Shown here piece after piece: positions 16,432 to 24,790 of a stretch of 64,000 bases of DNA; position 1 is the stretch's first letter, and each line of letters begins with the position of its first letter. Made by a program: the position numbers and the translations under genes. Under the pieces are notes generated by a model that ran no database searches, was not told the origin of the DNA, and was given only the letters and a program-made list of their open reading frames with translations. This stretch comes from JASTVH01 sp042862465. GTDB taxonomy: Bacteria > Pseudomonadota > Gammaproteobacteria > Pseudomonadales > Oleiphilaceae. The stretch covers positions 62,001 through 126,000 of the forward strand of contig JASTVH010000008.1 in assembly GCA_042862465.1 (NCBI GenBank), read 5' to 3'.

Positions 16432-16797
16432 TCACAAATCGAGCAGCCAGTAGCCGATCAGCCCGACGGCAACGAAGGAATAGCCTGAAATTAAAAAGGC
16501 GATGCTGAGTTTTTTATCGAATGGAGTGGCGTAGCGACGCACGGTTTCCACGTCGATAAAAGGTTCGTCGGCCCGGTGCATACGGGCGTTGTCGAATGCG
16601 ATGGCGCTGGCGTACCAGTGGACCCTAAGTCCCATTACATCCCATTGGGAGGGACGGGTGAGTCCATCTCGGCGCATGGCTTTCTCGATTCGGGCCATTG
16701 ATAGCCGGGCAAAGCCCAGCCACGTTATGGCCATGGCGAAAAAGAAAATCAAAAAAAGGACAACAAAGACGTCCTCCCAAGAAAATGTTGTATCCAT
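16432..16797 (-). CDS. small membrane protein; possible immunity protein
   Basis: 121-residue protein with a hydrophobic helix at residues 9-29 (VFVVLFLIFFFAMAITWLGF) and another at the C-terminus (LSIAFLISGYSFVAVGLIGYWLL); the middle is hydrophilic and likely cytoplasmic or periplasmic. It starts four bases after the stop of the 337-residue gene. No family recognised. A short two-helix protein directly downstream of a hydrophobic Gly-rich effector-like gene is the arrangement of membrane immunity proteins, so that is the working idea; it could instead be an unrelated membrane protein. Confidence 0.6.
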   Translation of the reverse strand: MDTTFSWEDVFVVLFLIFFFAMAITWLGFARLSMARIEKAMRRDGLTRPSQWDVMGLRVHWYASAIAFDNARMHRADEPFIDVETVRRYATPFDKKLSIAFLISGYSFVAVGLIGYWLLDL

Positions 16798-16801
16798 AAA
16801 A

Positions 16802-17815
16802 CTAATTCCAGTCCCAAACTTTGGATGCTATGTACTGGCCAATCTCATCCATCTGCGTTCCTGCGGCATAACCGGCTAGAACCCCTACGCTCACAATCAC
16901 GCCCAAAGCAATCCAACCCATTGGGCCTGCAACAATCAGTCCTGCTTCAGCTGCATATGCAGCTCCACCGGTAATGACTGCGCGGCCCACCCAACCGCCG
17001 ACCGCTCCGCCAGCACCAAATCCCGTCATCTGGACTGCACTCTCTCGCATCCACTGCCCGCCACCATCATAGGTCTCGCAGACGTGATTGGCGCGAAACC
17101 CAGCGTCCACCACTACGCCGATTGTACCCAACCAGCCAAGGAAGCGAGCGAACCCTCCCAGGCGACTGGCTTGTGTTGTGTCTGCCACAAACAGCCTTTG
17201 GTCCGGTTTTGCTCCGGGAGCGCGCGAAGCCAGTGTGATACCGCGTTCCGCATTGCTCAGTGCATCGCCTCGGTTCTTATTGCGCAGGGAGACCGGTGCA
17301 AAACGACTCAACTCTGTGGCAAATGTGGCCCGCAGGCTCTGGAAAGCACGGCGGACTGCAGTTTCCGCGCGAAAACGCTGTCCGCCACTGCCGTTGCTTT
17401 CGTGCACTTTGCGTAGATCCAGAAGTGCGTTCTGGTATTTCAGCAGAGCCTTCTGGAAGGTATTGAGCCGGGTGTCTCCGGCCGTCGTGCTGGCGCCGAT
17501 CAGGGAGTTGATCGTCTGCATTTTTTCGGCGGTCAGGTTGGCTGCAAAGAAGCCGTAAAGCCCATGAAGTTCATCCCCCATGAGTTCGGTACTGCGCGCC
17601 AGGCTTCGGCGTTCCTCTGCGGGCAGGGCGTTAATCTTCCTGACCACGCCCAAGGCCTGGGGATCTTCAAAGTCCAGTGAGTAGGCCTCGCCGGGCTGGA
17701 GCAGACGACCCATGGCTACATTGTTGGTCCGGCTGAAAGCCATGAGGGCGTCGGTATCGTCACCGACCAGGTCGCGGGGAGAACACAGTTTTGTCGCAAA
17801 TTGAATCTGAGGCAT
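16802..17815 (-). CDS. uncharacterised protein with Gly-rich hydrophobic C-terminus; candidate pore-forming toxin
   Basis: 337-residue protein. Residues 1-230 are soluble and helix-rich, with no signal peptide. From about residue 235 the chain turns hydrophobic and glycine-rich (GFGAGGAVGGWVGRAV, then a second segment AGPMGWIALGVIVSVGVLAGYAAG), a pattern of glycine-zipper membrane hairpins in colicin-like and type VI effectors. A second gene of 121 residues with two hydrophobic helices follows 4 bases later. AAGGACCGAGTGC precedes the ATG. No secretion genes are nearby. No family recognised; toxin function is inference from shape and neighbour, and a membrane scaffold is an alternative. Confidence 0.6.
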   Translation of the reverse strand: MPQIQFATKLCSPRDLVGDDTDALMAFSRTNNVAMGRLLQPGEAYSLDFEDPQALGVVRKINALPAEERRSLARSTELMGDELHGLYGFFAANLTAEKMQTINSLIGASTTAGDTRLNTFQKALLKYQNALLDLRKVHESNGSGGQRFRAETAVRRAFQSLRATFATELSRFAPVSLRNKNRGDALSNAERGITLASRAPGAKPDQRLFVADTTQASRLGGFARFLGWLGTIGVVVDAGFRANHVCETYDGGGQWMRESAVQMTGFGAGGAVGGWVGRAVITGGAAYAAEAGLIVAGPMGWIALGVIVSVGVLAGYAAGTQMDEIGQYIASKVWDWN

Positions 17816-17970
17816 GCACTCGGTCCTTAAGTGTCATCGTTGGAATCCTTCCAAAGGAGCGCAAGTTTAGGTGCCTCCGGTAACGATGTCCATGAAGTGA
17901 CCCGCAGAGCTGCCCGATGCAGCCCATCGCTAGATGGAGAACTTCATGGCGTGACGATATTTGAATAGCC

Positions 17971-18612
17971 TCAAACCACCCCCTGAAACACCGCAATGTA
18001 ATGACACACGCTGCCGCCAATCACGAACAGGTGCCAGACGGCGTGGCTGAAGCGGATCTGGGTGAGCAGGAAAAAGATGACGCCCACGCTGTAGGTCAGG
18101 CCGCCGGCGATCATCAGGTTCACGGCGCTGGTGCTGAGGTAGTCGGAGATCACCGGGAAGGTGAATACGAGTAGCCAGCCCATCAACAGGTAGTTGACCA
18201 GATGCCAGCGCTTCCATTGCCCGGGGTAGCGGATCTTGAGGAAGATGCCGGCGAGGCCCAGGCCCCAGACCACGACAAACAGCGTCCAGCCCAGCCAGCC
18301 GCGCATATTCACCAGCAGGAACGGGGTGTAGGTGCCGGCGATCAGGAGGTAGATGGCGCAGTGGTCAAACAGGTTGAGCCACTTCTTGGCGGTGGGGTGC
18401 TGAACCCCGTGATACAGGGTGGAAGAGAGGTAAACGAGGATCAGGCTGAGGCCGTAGATGGACACGCTGACAATTTTCCATGGGTCCGCCTCCAGGCTGA
18501 CCAGGGTGATGAGCACGGCCACCGCGGCGATGCTCAGTACGGCGCCCAGTCCATGGGTCAGCGCATTGACCACCTCTTCCACAATGGTCTGTTCGCGTTC
18601 GTTTTCACTCAT
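17971..18612 (-). CDS. hemolysin III family protein (PAQR/YqfA type)
   Basis: 213-residue seven-helix membrane protein with the metal-site motifs of the PAQR/hemolysin III family: EVVNALTHGLGA at the N-terminus, SSTLYHG near residue 63, FDHCAIYLLIAGTYTP near 83, and HAVWHLFVIGGSVCHY at the C-terminus. Bacterial members are thought to be membrane-bound hydrolases acting on lipids or to take part in membrane stress; the haemolytic label is historical. AAAGGTGAAACACC precedes the ATG. It stands alone. Confidence 0.9.
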   Translation of the reverse strand: MSENEREQTIVEEVVNALTHGLGAVLSIAAVAVLITLVSLEADPWKIVSVSIYGLSLILVYLSSTLYHGVQHPTAKKWLNLFDHCAIYLLIAGTYTPFLLVNMRGWLGWTLFVVVWGLGLAGIFLKIRYPGQWKRWHLVNYLLMGWLLVFTFPVISDYLSTSAVNLMIAGGLTYSVGVIFFLLTQIRFSHAVWHLFVIGGSVCHYIAVFQGVV

Positions 18613-18807
18613 GGTGTTTCACCTTTTTGATCGCTTGATACAGCGTGAAGCAATCCTGTGACGCCTTCATGAATCATAGGATAAATAATCGTCACAAAGC
18701 CTTTTAAAGCATCCTCTTTAGTTGTACGCTTGTCGAAGTGTTGAGCAGTTCCAATAACTTCAATAATCGAGTTCAGCAAGCAACTCCAGCCGCAGAGGAG
18801 TGGCCCC

Positions 18808-19650
18808 ATGACCCACACACCTGAAGGTCTCGAGATCAAGACCCGTAACCTCGACTTTGATGTCGAGCAGGAGCTCAAGACCCTTTGGCATGGCGGCGAT
18901 GTGTTCCGTACCGCTTTCTTCAACGCCATGTCGATGCAATTCCCCGAGGGAGAACACCAGTTTATCCGAGCGGTGCGCAATTACCGTGATCGTATTCAGG
19001 ATCCCGAACTCAAGCAGCAGATCAAGGGGTTCATCGGTCAGGAGGGGATGCACAGTCGCGAGCACCGCAAATACAACGAAGCGCTGCGCGCCCGCGGATA
19101 CGATATCGACGCGATGGACGAGCGCTTTCACAAGCACATGAAGTGGGTATGCGATCTGCCCGCCGATCGCCAGCTGGCGGGCACCTGTGGGGCGGAGCAT
19201 TACACCGCGGTTCTGGCCCATGGGATTCTCACCAACCCGGAGTGGCTGGAAGGTGCCAGCCCCACCATGAAGTCTTTGTGGCGATGGCATGCCATTGAAG
19301 AGACGGAACACAAGGCGGTGGCCTTTGATGTCTATGAGCGGACCGTGCGTAATACCCGCCTGCGCCAGATTGTGTTCCTCTTCGTCACCTTCAACTTTTT
19401 CAAGTATACCTTCCTCAATACCTGCACCATGTTGAAGGCGGAGGGTAAACTCTGGAGTGTGCGTACCTGGTTGAGCGGCCTGAATTTTCTCTGGGGCAAA
19501 CCCGGCGTCATCCGCAAGAGCCTGCCGGCGTTCCTGTCCTATTTCCGCAAGGACTTCCACCCCTGGCAGCACGACAACCGTAAAGTGGTGGAAGCCTGGA
19601 AAAAGGATTTCGATCAGGGGTACAGTCACCCTTCGAATGTTTCCGCGTAG
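18808..19650 (+). CDS. metal-dependent hydrolase family protein (PF10118-like)
   Basis: 280-residue protein of the predicted metal-dependent hydrolase family. The putative metal ligands lie in GQEGMHSREHRKYN (around residue 76-90) and the HAIEETEHKAVAFDVYE stretch (about residue 160), a ferritin-like His/Glu set. A hydrophobic segment (IVFLFVTFNFFKYTF) near residue 185 suggests membrane association. Its activity is not known experimentally in detail; members are often linked to lipid or alkane metabolism. GAGGAGTGGCCCC precedes the ATG. A strong terminator follows the gene. Confidence 0.8.
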   Translation: MTHTPEGLEIKTRNLDFDVEQELKTLWHGGDVFRTAFFNAMSMQFPEGEHQFIRAVRNYRDRIQDPELKQQIKGFIGQEGMHSREHRKYNEALRARGYDIDAMDERFHKHMKWVCDLPADRQLAGTCGAEHYTAVLAHGILTNPEWLEGASPTMKSLWRWHAIEETEHKAVAFDVYERTVRNTRLRQIVFLFVTFNFFKYTFLNTCTMLKAEGKLWSVRTWLSGLNFLWGKPGVIRKSLPAFLSYFRKDFHPWQHDNRKVVEAWKKDFDQGYSHPSNVSA

Positions 19651-19665
19651 TTGAAATAACATGGC

Positions 19666-19696
19666 AACCGGAGGCGGTGGCCTCCGGTTTTTTTTT
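19666..19696 (+). terminator. Rho-independent terminator
   Basis: Perfect 10-base stem AACCGGAGGC / GCCTCCGGTT with a GGTG loop, ending in nine T's. It follows the stop of the metal-hydrolase-like gene by 15 bases and rules out the ATG at 19661 as the start of the next gene. Confidence 0.93.
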
Positions 19697-19720
19697 GGTC
19701 TGAAGAAAAGGAATCTGTAC

Positions 19721-20680
19721 ATGGCCCTTCGTATTGCCAGTATCGTTCTGGTGCTTGCCGCTATCGTTCTGGGAGCGTCCTATTACTACCGTTATGACCT
19801 CTACGAGGCCGGCATTGGCCTGGAGCGGGAGCGCGCCCAGCTCACCGAAAAGCAGATCGAAGTCAACGGCATGCCGATCGCGCTGCTGGAGGGGCCCGAG
19901 CGGGAGGGGCAACAGGATGTGGTGCTGATCCACGGTTTTGGCGCCAACAAGGACAACTGGGTGCGGTTTGCGGCTTCGCTGACCAACGATTTCCACGTGG
20001 TGGCCCCGGACCTGCCGGGGCACGGCGAGAGTGTCCAGGATCCGGCGCTGGACTATGACATCGATGACCAGGTGAAATATCTCCACGCCATACTGCAGAA
20101 ACTGGGTATCGAGCAGGCCCACCTGGCCGGGAACTCCATGGGCGGCGCCGTTGCCGCATTGTATAGCGCTACCTACCCGCAGGAGGTCCGTTCCCTGCTG
20201 CTGATTGACTCGGCGGGTGTCTACGAGCACCAGAGCGAGCTGATGAAGCGCCTGGAAGCCGGCCAGGAGAATCCGCTGATCGTCAGCCAGAGCAACAGCT
20301 TCACTGATCTGATGAATTTCGCCATGGAGAAGCCGCCGTTTGTGCCCTGGCCGGTCACCACGGTGCTGGAAGAAAAGGCGGTGGCCCGCAAGGCCATGAA
20401 TGACCAAATCTTTGCGGATCTGAAAGGGCAGCACGAATACGACTTCGAGCAGGCGCTGACCCGCATCGAAGCACCCACGGTAGTGCTGTGGGGGGACCAG
20501 GACCGGGTGATCCACTACAAGAACGCGGATGTCTTCGCGCAGAAGATTCCCAACTCCCGCAAGGTGATCTACCAGGGCATCGGCCATGTCCCCATGATCG
20601 AGGCCCCGGAGCGGACCGCCAACCTGTTCCGTGAACTGGCCGACAAGGCTACGACTGCCCAGACCGCCCAGCGGCAATAA
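19721..20680 (+). CDS. alpha/beta hydrolase
   Basis: 319-residue esterase/lipase-like protein. An N-terminal membrane anchor (LRIASIVLVLAAIVLGASYYY) is followed by the fold: LIHGFGANKDNW oxyanion motif, the nucleophile elbow GNSMGG near residue 135, the acid in WGDQDRVIHY, and the final histidine in GIGHVPMIEAP. Probably membrane-tethered and facing the periplasm; substrate unknown, lipid esters likely. The start at 19721 was chosen because the preceding ATG is in a terminator and AAAAGGAATC lies before this one. A 2-oxo acid E2 gene follows 63 bases later. Confidence 0.85.
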   Translation: MALRIASIVLVLAAIVLGASYYYRYDLYEAGIGLERERAQLTEKQIEVNGMPIALLEGPEREGQQDVVLIHGFGANKDNWVRFAASLTNDFHVVAPDLPGHGESVQDPALDYDIDDQVKYLHAILQKLGIEQAHLAGNSMGGAVAALYSATYPQEVRSLLLIDSAGVYEHQSELMKRLEAGQENPLIVSQSNSFTDLMNFAMEKPPFVPWPVTTVLEEKAVARKAMNDQIFADLKGQHEYDFEQALTRIEAPTVVLWGDQDRVIHYKNADVFAQKIPNSRKVIYQGIGHVPMIEAPERTANLFRELADKATTAQTAQRQ

Positions 20681-20743
20681 TCGCGGGTGCAGGGCGCGGG
20701 ATCTTCTGCTACACCAAAAGGAGAGGGTGGGAGGTGAAGATCC

Positions 20744-21859
20744 ATGCGCTATTTCAAATTGCCCGATCTGGGCGAAGGGTTGCCGGAAGCGGAAATTGTC
20801 GAGTGGCACGTCAAGGTGGGCGATACCGTCGAGGCGGATGAGCCCCTGGTGTCGGTGGAAACGGCCAAGGCCATTGTGGAAGTGCCGGCGCCCAATGACG
20901 GGGTGATCGCGGCGCTGTTTGGCGAGCCCGGCGACATTGTGCACACCGGCGAACCCCTGGTGGAATTCGAAGGCGAGGCCGAGGACACCGGCACGGTCGT
21001 CGGCGAGTTACGCCAGAGCGAGTCGGGGCCGCGGCAGGATCAGTTCATCATCGGGGCGGCGCCCTCCAGCCGTCAGGCCCGGCATCAGCGTGCCACGCCG
21101 GCGGTGCGCGCCCTGGCCGAGCGGTTGGGGGTGGATACCGATCACATCGCCGGTTCCGGGCCCGGTGGCCTGGTCACGGCCGATGATGTGCAGAATGCCG
21201 CCCGTACCGAAAAGGATCTGGGCAAGGCCGAATCCCTCCGCGGTGTGCGCCGCACCATGGCCAAAACCATGGCCCGCTCTCACAGTGAGATCGTTCCGGT
21301 CTCGATCTTCGAGGATGTGGATATTCACGACTGGCCGGCGAAGACGGATATCACCATCCGCCTGGTGCGGGCCATTGCCGAAGCCTGCAAGGCATCACCA
21401 GCCCTTAATGCCTGGTTTGATGGCGACACCCTGAGCCGGCGGCTGCTGGAGCAGGTGCATGTGGGCATCGCCGTGGATACCGAGGAGGGGTTGTTCGTGC
21501 CGGTCCTGCGCAATGTGGCCGAACGCCCGCTCAAGGACCTGCGCTCGGGCCTCGATAACCTGCGGGCGGATGTGGTGGCCCGCAAGATCCCGCCCCAGGA
21601 GATGCAGGGGGCAACCATTACCCTGTCCAACTTCGGCACCATTGCCGGCCAATACGCCAATCCCGTGGTGGTGCCGCCCCAGGTGGCCATTATCGGCGCC
21701 GGCGTGATCCGGGAAAAGGTCGTGCCGGTAAAGGGCAAACCCGCCATCCGGCGCATCCTGCCCCTGTCCCTGACCTTTGATCACCGGGCGGCCACCGGCG
21801 GTGAAGCGGCGCGCTTTCTGGCGGCGATGGTCAAGGCACTGTCACGCAGGAAAGCGTGA
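20744..21859 (+). CDS. dihydrolipoamide acyltransferase, E2 of 2-oxoacid dehydrogenase
   Basis: 371-residue E2. One N-terminal lipoyl domain carries the lipoyl-lysine in ETAKAIVEVPAP (around residues 40-51); a linker, a peripheral subunit-binding domain (TPAVRALAERLGVDTDHIAGSG) and a C-terminal catalytic domain follow. The catalytic block reads FDHRAATGGEAARFL: the usual His is there, but the Asp of HxxxDG is replaced by Thr, a variant seen in some E2 families. It likely serves the E1-alpha/beta encoded at 11756-13814, seven kilobases away, since no other E2 is in the window; pairing is inferred. GGGAGGTGAAGATCC precedes the ATG. Confidence 0.88.
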   Translation: MRYFKLPDLGEGLPEAEIVEWHVKVGDTVEADEPLVSVETAKAIVEVPAPNDGVIAALFGEPGDIVHTGEPLVEFEGEAEDTGTVVGELRQSESGPRQDQFIIGAAPSSRQARHQRATPAVRALAERLGVDTDHIAGSGPGGLVTADDVQNAARTEKDLGKAESLRGVRRTMAKTMARSHSEIVPVSIFEDVDIHDWPAKTDITIRLVRAIAEACKASPALNAWFDGDTLSRRLLEQVHVGIAVDTEEGLFVPVLRNVAERPLKDLRSGLDNLRADVVARKIPPQEMQGATITLSNFGTIAGQYANPVVVPPQVAIIGAGVIREKVVPVKGKPAIRRILPLSLTFDHRAATGGEAARFLAAMVKALSRRKA

Positions 21860-21896
21860 CGCCACCCCGGGTTGACGGCCATGTTATGCTGCGCCC

Positions 21897-22568
21897 ATGA
21901 GCGAGGCACCCCATCCCATTTGTATTGTTTGTCACCATGGCTCGCCGGTCCATTTCATGGAGGTGGATCGGCGTACCTATTGGCGCTGTCCAGCCTGTTT
22001 GGCCACTTTTCTCGATCCGACCCAGCAGCCGGGGCGGAAGGAAGAGTATGCCGAGTATTGCCACCACGAGAATGAGCTGGACGATCCGGGGTACCGCCGA
22101 TTCCTCTCCCGTCTGGCGGAACCGCTGTTCGAGCTGCTGCCCGAAGAGGCCCACGGCCTCGATTACGGCTGCGGTCCCGGGCCTGCCCTGGCTGCCATGG
22201 CAGCGGAACGGGGCTACGAGGTGTCGCTGTACGATCCGCTGTTCCGGTACAACCAGGCGGCGTTGATGCGCCGGTTCGACTTCGTGACCTGCACCGAAGT
22301 CTGGGAACATTTCCACCATCCTTTCGAGCAGTTCCGGGTTCTGGACCGTTTGCTGCGGCCCGGCGGCTGGCTGGGGGTCATGACGCAGTTCCAGACTGAG
22401 GATGCCCGCTTCGCCAACTGGCAGTACCGCCGCGATCCCACCCATGTGGTGTTCTATCGCCGGGAAACGCTGGAGCGGGTTGCTGCGATGATGGGGTGGG
22501 AGTGCCGGATTCCGGAGCAGAATGTCGCGCTCTTCCATAAGCCATGTGCTCTGGCCAGTGCCGGATAG
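21897..22568 (+). CDS. class I SAM-dependent methyltransferase with zinc-binding head
   Basis: 223-residue methyltransferase. Two N-terminal Cys pairs (CIVC at 9-12 and CPAC around residue 31) form a zinc-ribbon-like head. The SAM site is LDYGCGPGPAL at about residue 88, followed by acidic VSLYDPL. A small-molecule or cofactor substrate is likelier than nucleic acid, but this cannot be told. The gene starts 38 bases after the E2 gene; no clear ribosome site. Similar small proteins with a Cys-rich head occur widely in marine gammaproteobacteria. Confidence 0.8.
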   Translation: MSEAPHPICIVCHHGSPVHFMEVDRRTYWRCPACLATFLDPTQQPGRKEEYAEYCHHENELDDPGYRRFLSRLAEPLFELLPEEAHGLDYGCGPGPALAAMAAERGYEVSLYDPLFRYNQAALMRRFDFVTCTEVWEHFHHPFEQFRVLDRLLRPGGWLGVMTQFQTEDARFANWQYRRDPTHVVFYRRETLERVAAMMGWECRIPEQNVALFHKPCALASAG

Positions 22569-22696
22569 AAAGAGGCAAGACAGGCATCGCGCCCACGCGG
22601 TTGAACGCAGTAGCCTATGTTTGCCAGGGACTTGGCGTCGCTGCTCAGAGCTGTGACCATGGTCCCGAGGTTGTTTAGCGGCAAAGGGAGAGTGTC

Positions 22697-23065
22697 ATGT
22701 CGGTGCAGTGCGAACGAGTCTATGACTTCAAGGAGCGGCCCAAGCACAAAAACGAGTACGCCGTACTTGTGGATCGCGTCTGGCCGCGGGGGGTTAAAAA
22801 GGCCGACTTGGGGCTGGACGAATGGGCGAAGGAGCTGGCGCCGTCCACAGATCTTCGGCGTTGGTTCAAGCACGACCCCGAACGGTGGAGCGAGTTTAAG
22901 CAGCGCTATCGGGAGGAGCTGGAAAGCGTTCCCGAGGCCGTAGAGGCGTTACAGCAAAAGGCCGGGCAACAAACCGTGACGTTGCTGTTTGCCGCCCGCG
23001 ATACAGAGCACAATCAGGCCCTTGTTCTGGCGGAACTGCTTAATAACGACCAGTCCCAGGGCTGA
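22697..23065 (+). CDS. DUF488 family protein
   Basis: 122-residue protein of the DUF488/YeaO family: the hallmark VDRVWPRGVKKADL near residue 26, the central WFKHDPERWSEFKQRY and the TLLFAARDTEHNQALVL C-terminal strand. The family is widespread and of unknown activity; a role in stress or sulphur chemistry has been suggested for some relatives. AAAGGGAGAGTGTC precedes the ATG. Convergent with the copper chaperone gene. Confidence 0.88.
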   Translation: MSVQCERVYDFKERPKHKNEYAVLVDRVWPRGVKKADLGLDEWAKELAPSTDLRRWFKHDPERWSEFKQRYREELESVPEAVEALQQKAGQQTVTLLFAARDTEHNQALVLAELLNNDQSQG

Positions 23066-23074
23066 TTCGTCGGG

Positions 23075-23524
23075 TTAGGGCGATTCGACCGATACCTTGA
23101 CGTCCAGCGTAATGTCATCAGAGAACGTCAGGGTTAGCGGAAACTCGTCGCCTTCCTCAAGTGGCTCGGACAGTTTCATGAGCATCAGGTGATAGCTGCC
23201 GGGCTTGAGTTCCACGGTCTCGCCGGCCGGAATGGCCAGGCCCTCCTTCACCGGTTCCATGCGCATCTGGCCGTCTACCTCGCGGGTCTGGTGCACGCTG
23301 GCCATGGCGGTCAGTGGCGTGGATACTGCGCTCAGGGTGATGACATGGTCGGTCTCATTGGAGAGGGTCATGTAAGCGGCGGCGTTGATCGGGGCGACCG
23401 GGGGCGTTGGCCGCGCCCAGGGATGGCCGACCTTGATGCCGTCAGTGGCATAGTCATGGGCCAGAGTTACGGCGCTGGTCATAAGCAGGGTCAGGGCCAG
23501 GGTGGTATTGAACAACAGCTTCAT
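23075..23524 (-). CDS. PCuAC-type copper chaperone
   Basis: 149-residue periplasmic protein: a signal peptide (LLFNTTLALTLLMTSAVTLA) then the PCuAC fold with the copper-binding H(M)X10MX21HXM pattern, visible as His78 in ASVHQTREVDGQMRME and the SYHLMLM segment. PCuAC delivers Cu(I) to the CuA site of cytochrome c oxidase in some bacteria. It follows a MerR-family gene on the same strand, with only 74 bases between, so metal control is likely. Start at 23524 was chosen from GAGAGGTTGACC. Confidence 0.88.
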   Translation of the reverse strand: MKLLFNTTLALTLLMTSAVTLAHDYATDGIKVGHPWARPTPPVAPINAAAYMTLSNETDHVITLSAVSTPLTAMASVHQTREVDGQMRMEPVKEGLAIPAGETVELKPGSYHLMLMKLSEPLEEGDEFPLTLTFSDDITLDVKVSVESP

Positions 23525-23598
23525 GGTCAACCTCTCGTCCGGTGGCAGGGCAGCCGGCATTATAGCAACTTGGATCGTGCCCATGTTCTGTTTGAGTG

Positions 23599-24048
23599 TC
23601 AGGAAATCTCGCCATGCGCTCCCGGAATATGGCCTGGTTTCAACCCTCCGCCGCCCTCGCTTTCCTGCAGCTCCTGGAGAATGCCGCAGTCGGCTGCCGT
23701 GCCATCGTGATTGCACTGACGCTGTATCTGCTCCAGGTCGGCCTTGAGTGCCTGAAGTTCAGCCAGACGATCGCTGACGTGTTGCAGATGCGCATCCACT
23801 ACCTGATTGACGGAAGCGCAGGCCGTTGCGGGCTCGTCACGGATGGCCAGGAGCTGCTGGATTTCGTCCAGGGTCATGTCCAGATCCCGGCATCGACGGA
23901 TGAAGCAGACGCGCTCTACTGCATCACCGCCGTAATAGCGATAATTCGACGCGCTGCGGTAGGGCGCTGGAATCAGTCCCCGCTGCTCGTAGTAGCGGAG
24001 GGTTTCGACGCTGCAGCCGGCTTTGCGGGCAAGTTGACCAATACGCAT
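23599..24048 (-). CDS. MerR-family regulator, Cd/Pb-responsive (CadR/PbrR) type
   Basis: 149-residue MerR protein. The HTH starts MRIGQLARKAGCSVETLRYYEQ; the effector region has Cys77 (PATACASVNQV), Cys112 and Cys121 (CNHDGTAADCGIL), the three-Cys set that CadR/PbrR use for Cd(II) or Pb(II). The long C-terminal tail after residue 125 (GGGGLKPGHIPGAHGEIS) is an extra. It precedes a PCuAC gene rather than the usual cadA efflux pump. Its own operator lies upstream. It probably senses a soft metal; copper specificity is uncertain. Confidence 0.85.
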   Translation of the reverse strand: MRIGQLARKAGCSVETLRYYEQRGLIPAPYRSASNYRYYGGDAVERVCFIRRCRDLDMTLDEIQQLLAIRDEPATACASVNQVVDAHLQHVSDRLAELQALKADLEQIQRQCNHDGTAADCGILQELQESEGGGGLKPGHIPGAHGEIS

Positions 24049-24092
24049 GATGGCCTCGTAGACTCGTTGTGAACCAATAAATCCATTTTAAA

Positions 24093-24113
24093 ACCCTAAA
24101 CCTATTACAGGGT
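24093..24113 (-). promoter_or_regulatory. MerR-type operator with 19-base spacer promoter
   Basis: On the minus strand a TTGACC -35 box (24111-24116) and a TTAAAA -10-like box (24086-24091) are 19 bases apart, the long spacer typical of MerR targets. The spacer carries ACCCT...AGGGT arms at 24093-24113. It drives the MerR gene. Confidence 0.65.
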
Positions 24114-24190
24114 CAAGCCCGCCGAAATTGAGTACACGAGGTACAGACCTTGTTAAGCTAACCGCTCCATTCGTCATCACAGGAGGAGAC

Positions 24191-24790
24191 ATGGGCCGCA
24201 GCGTGTCTTTCTATTTCGATATCGGCAGCCCCACCAGTTACCTGGCCTGGACCCAGCTGCCCGACATCTGCCGGCGCCGGCAGGCCACGCTGGACTATCG
24301 GCCGGTGTTGCTGGGGGCGATTTTCAAGGCCACCGGGAACCAGTCACCGGCGATGATTCCCGCCAAAGGCCGCTATCTGATGCATGATCTCAATCGGTTT
24401 GCCCACCGTTACGGGGTGCCGTTCGAGATGAACCCGCTGTTTCCCATCAACACCCTCACCGTGATGCGCGTCCTTACCGGCTGCAAGCTGCACGATCCCG
24501 GCCGGTTTGACGATCTGATGGCCACGCTCTATCCGGCGATGTGGGTGGAAAAGCTGAACCTGGGCGACTTCGATACCATTGAAGCGTTGCTGGTCGAGCG
24601 GGGATTCGACGGCGCCACCCTGATGCAGTGGGCCCAGGATGAGAACGTCAAGCAGGCCCTGAAAACCCAAACCGAACAGGCCATCGCCAAAGGCCTGTTC
24701 GGCTGTCCCACCTTTTTTGTGGGGGACGAGATGTTCTTTGGTCAGGACCGCCTGGATTTTGTCGACGAAGCCCTGGCCCGGGCGGATTAA
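24191..24790 (+). CDS. 2-hydroxychromene-2-carboxylate isomerase / DsbA-like (NahD family)
   Basis: 199-residue thioredoxin-fold protein of the HCCA isomerase family, with FYFDIGSPTSYLAW at residues 6-19 and a C-terminal GLFGCPTFFVGDEMFFGQDRL segment. The Ser of the SPTSYL motif takes the place of the disulfide Cys, so it is an isomerase/GST-kappa type rather than an oxidase. NahD works in naphthalene breakdown, but many marine bacteria have orphan copies. AGGAGGAGAC lies just before the ATG. The gene's end overlaps the convergent psiE by 4 bases. Confidence 0.85.
   Translation: MGRSVSFYFDIGSPTSYLAWTQLPDICRRRQATLDYRPVLLGAIFKATGNQSPAMIPAKGRYLMHDLNRFAHRYGVPFEMNPLFPINTLTVMRVLTGCKLHDPGRFDDLMATLYPAMWVEKLNLGDFDTIEALLVERGFDGATLMQWAQDENVKQALKTQTEQAIAKGLFGCPTFFVGDEMFFGQDRLDFVDEALARAD

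Noticed and set aside
19661..19720. N-terminal extension of the alpha/beta hydrolase
   Set aside because: The upstream ATG and first codons are inside a perfect T-tailed terminator.
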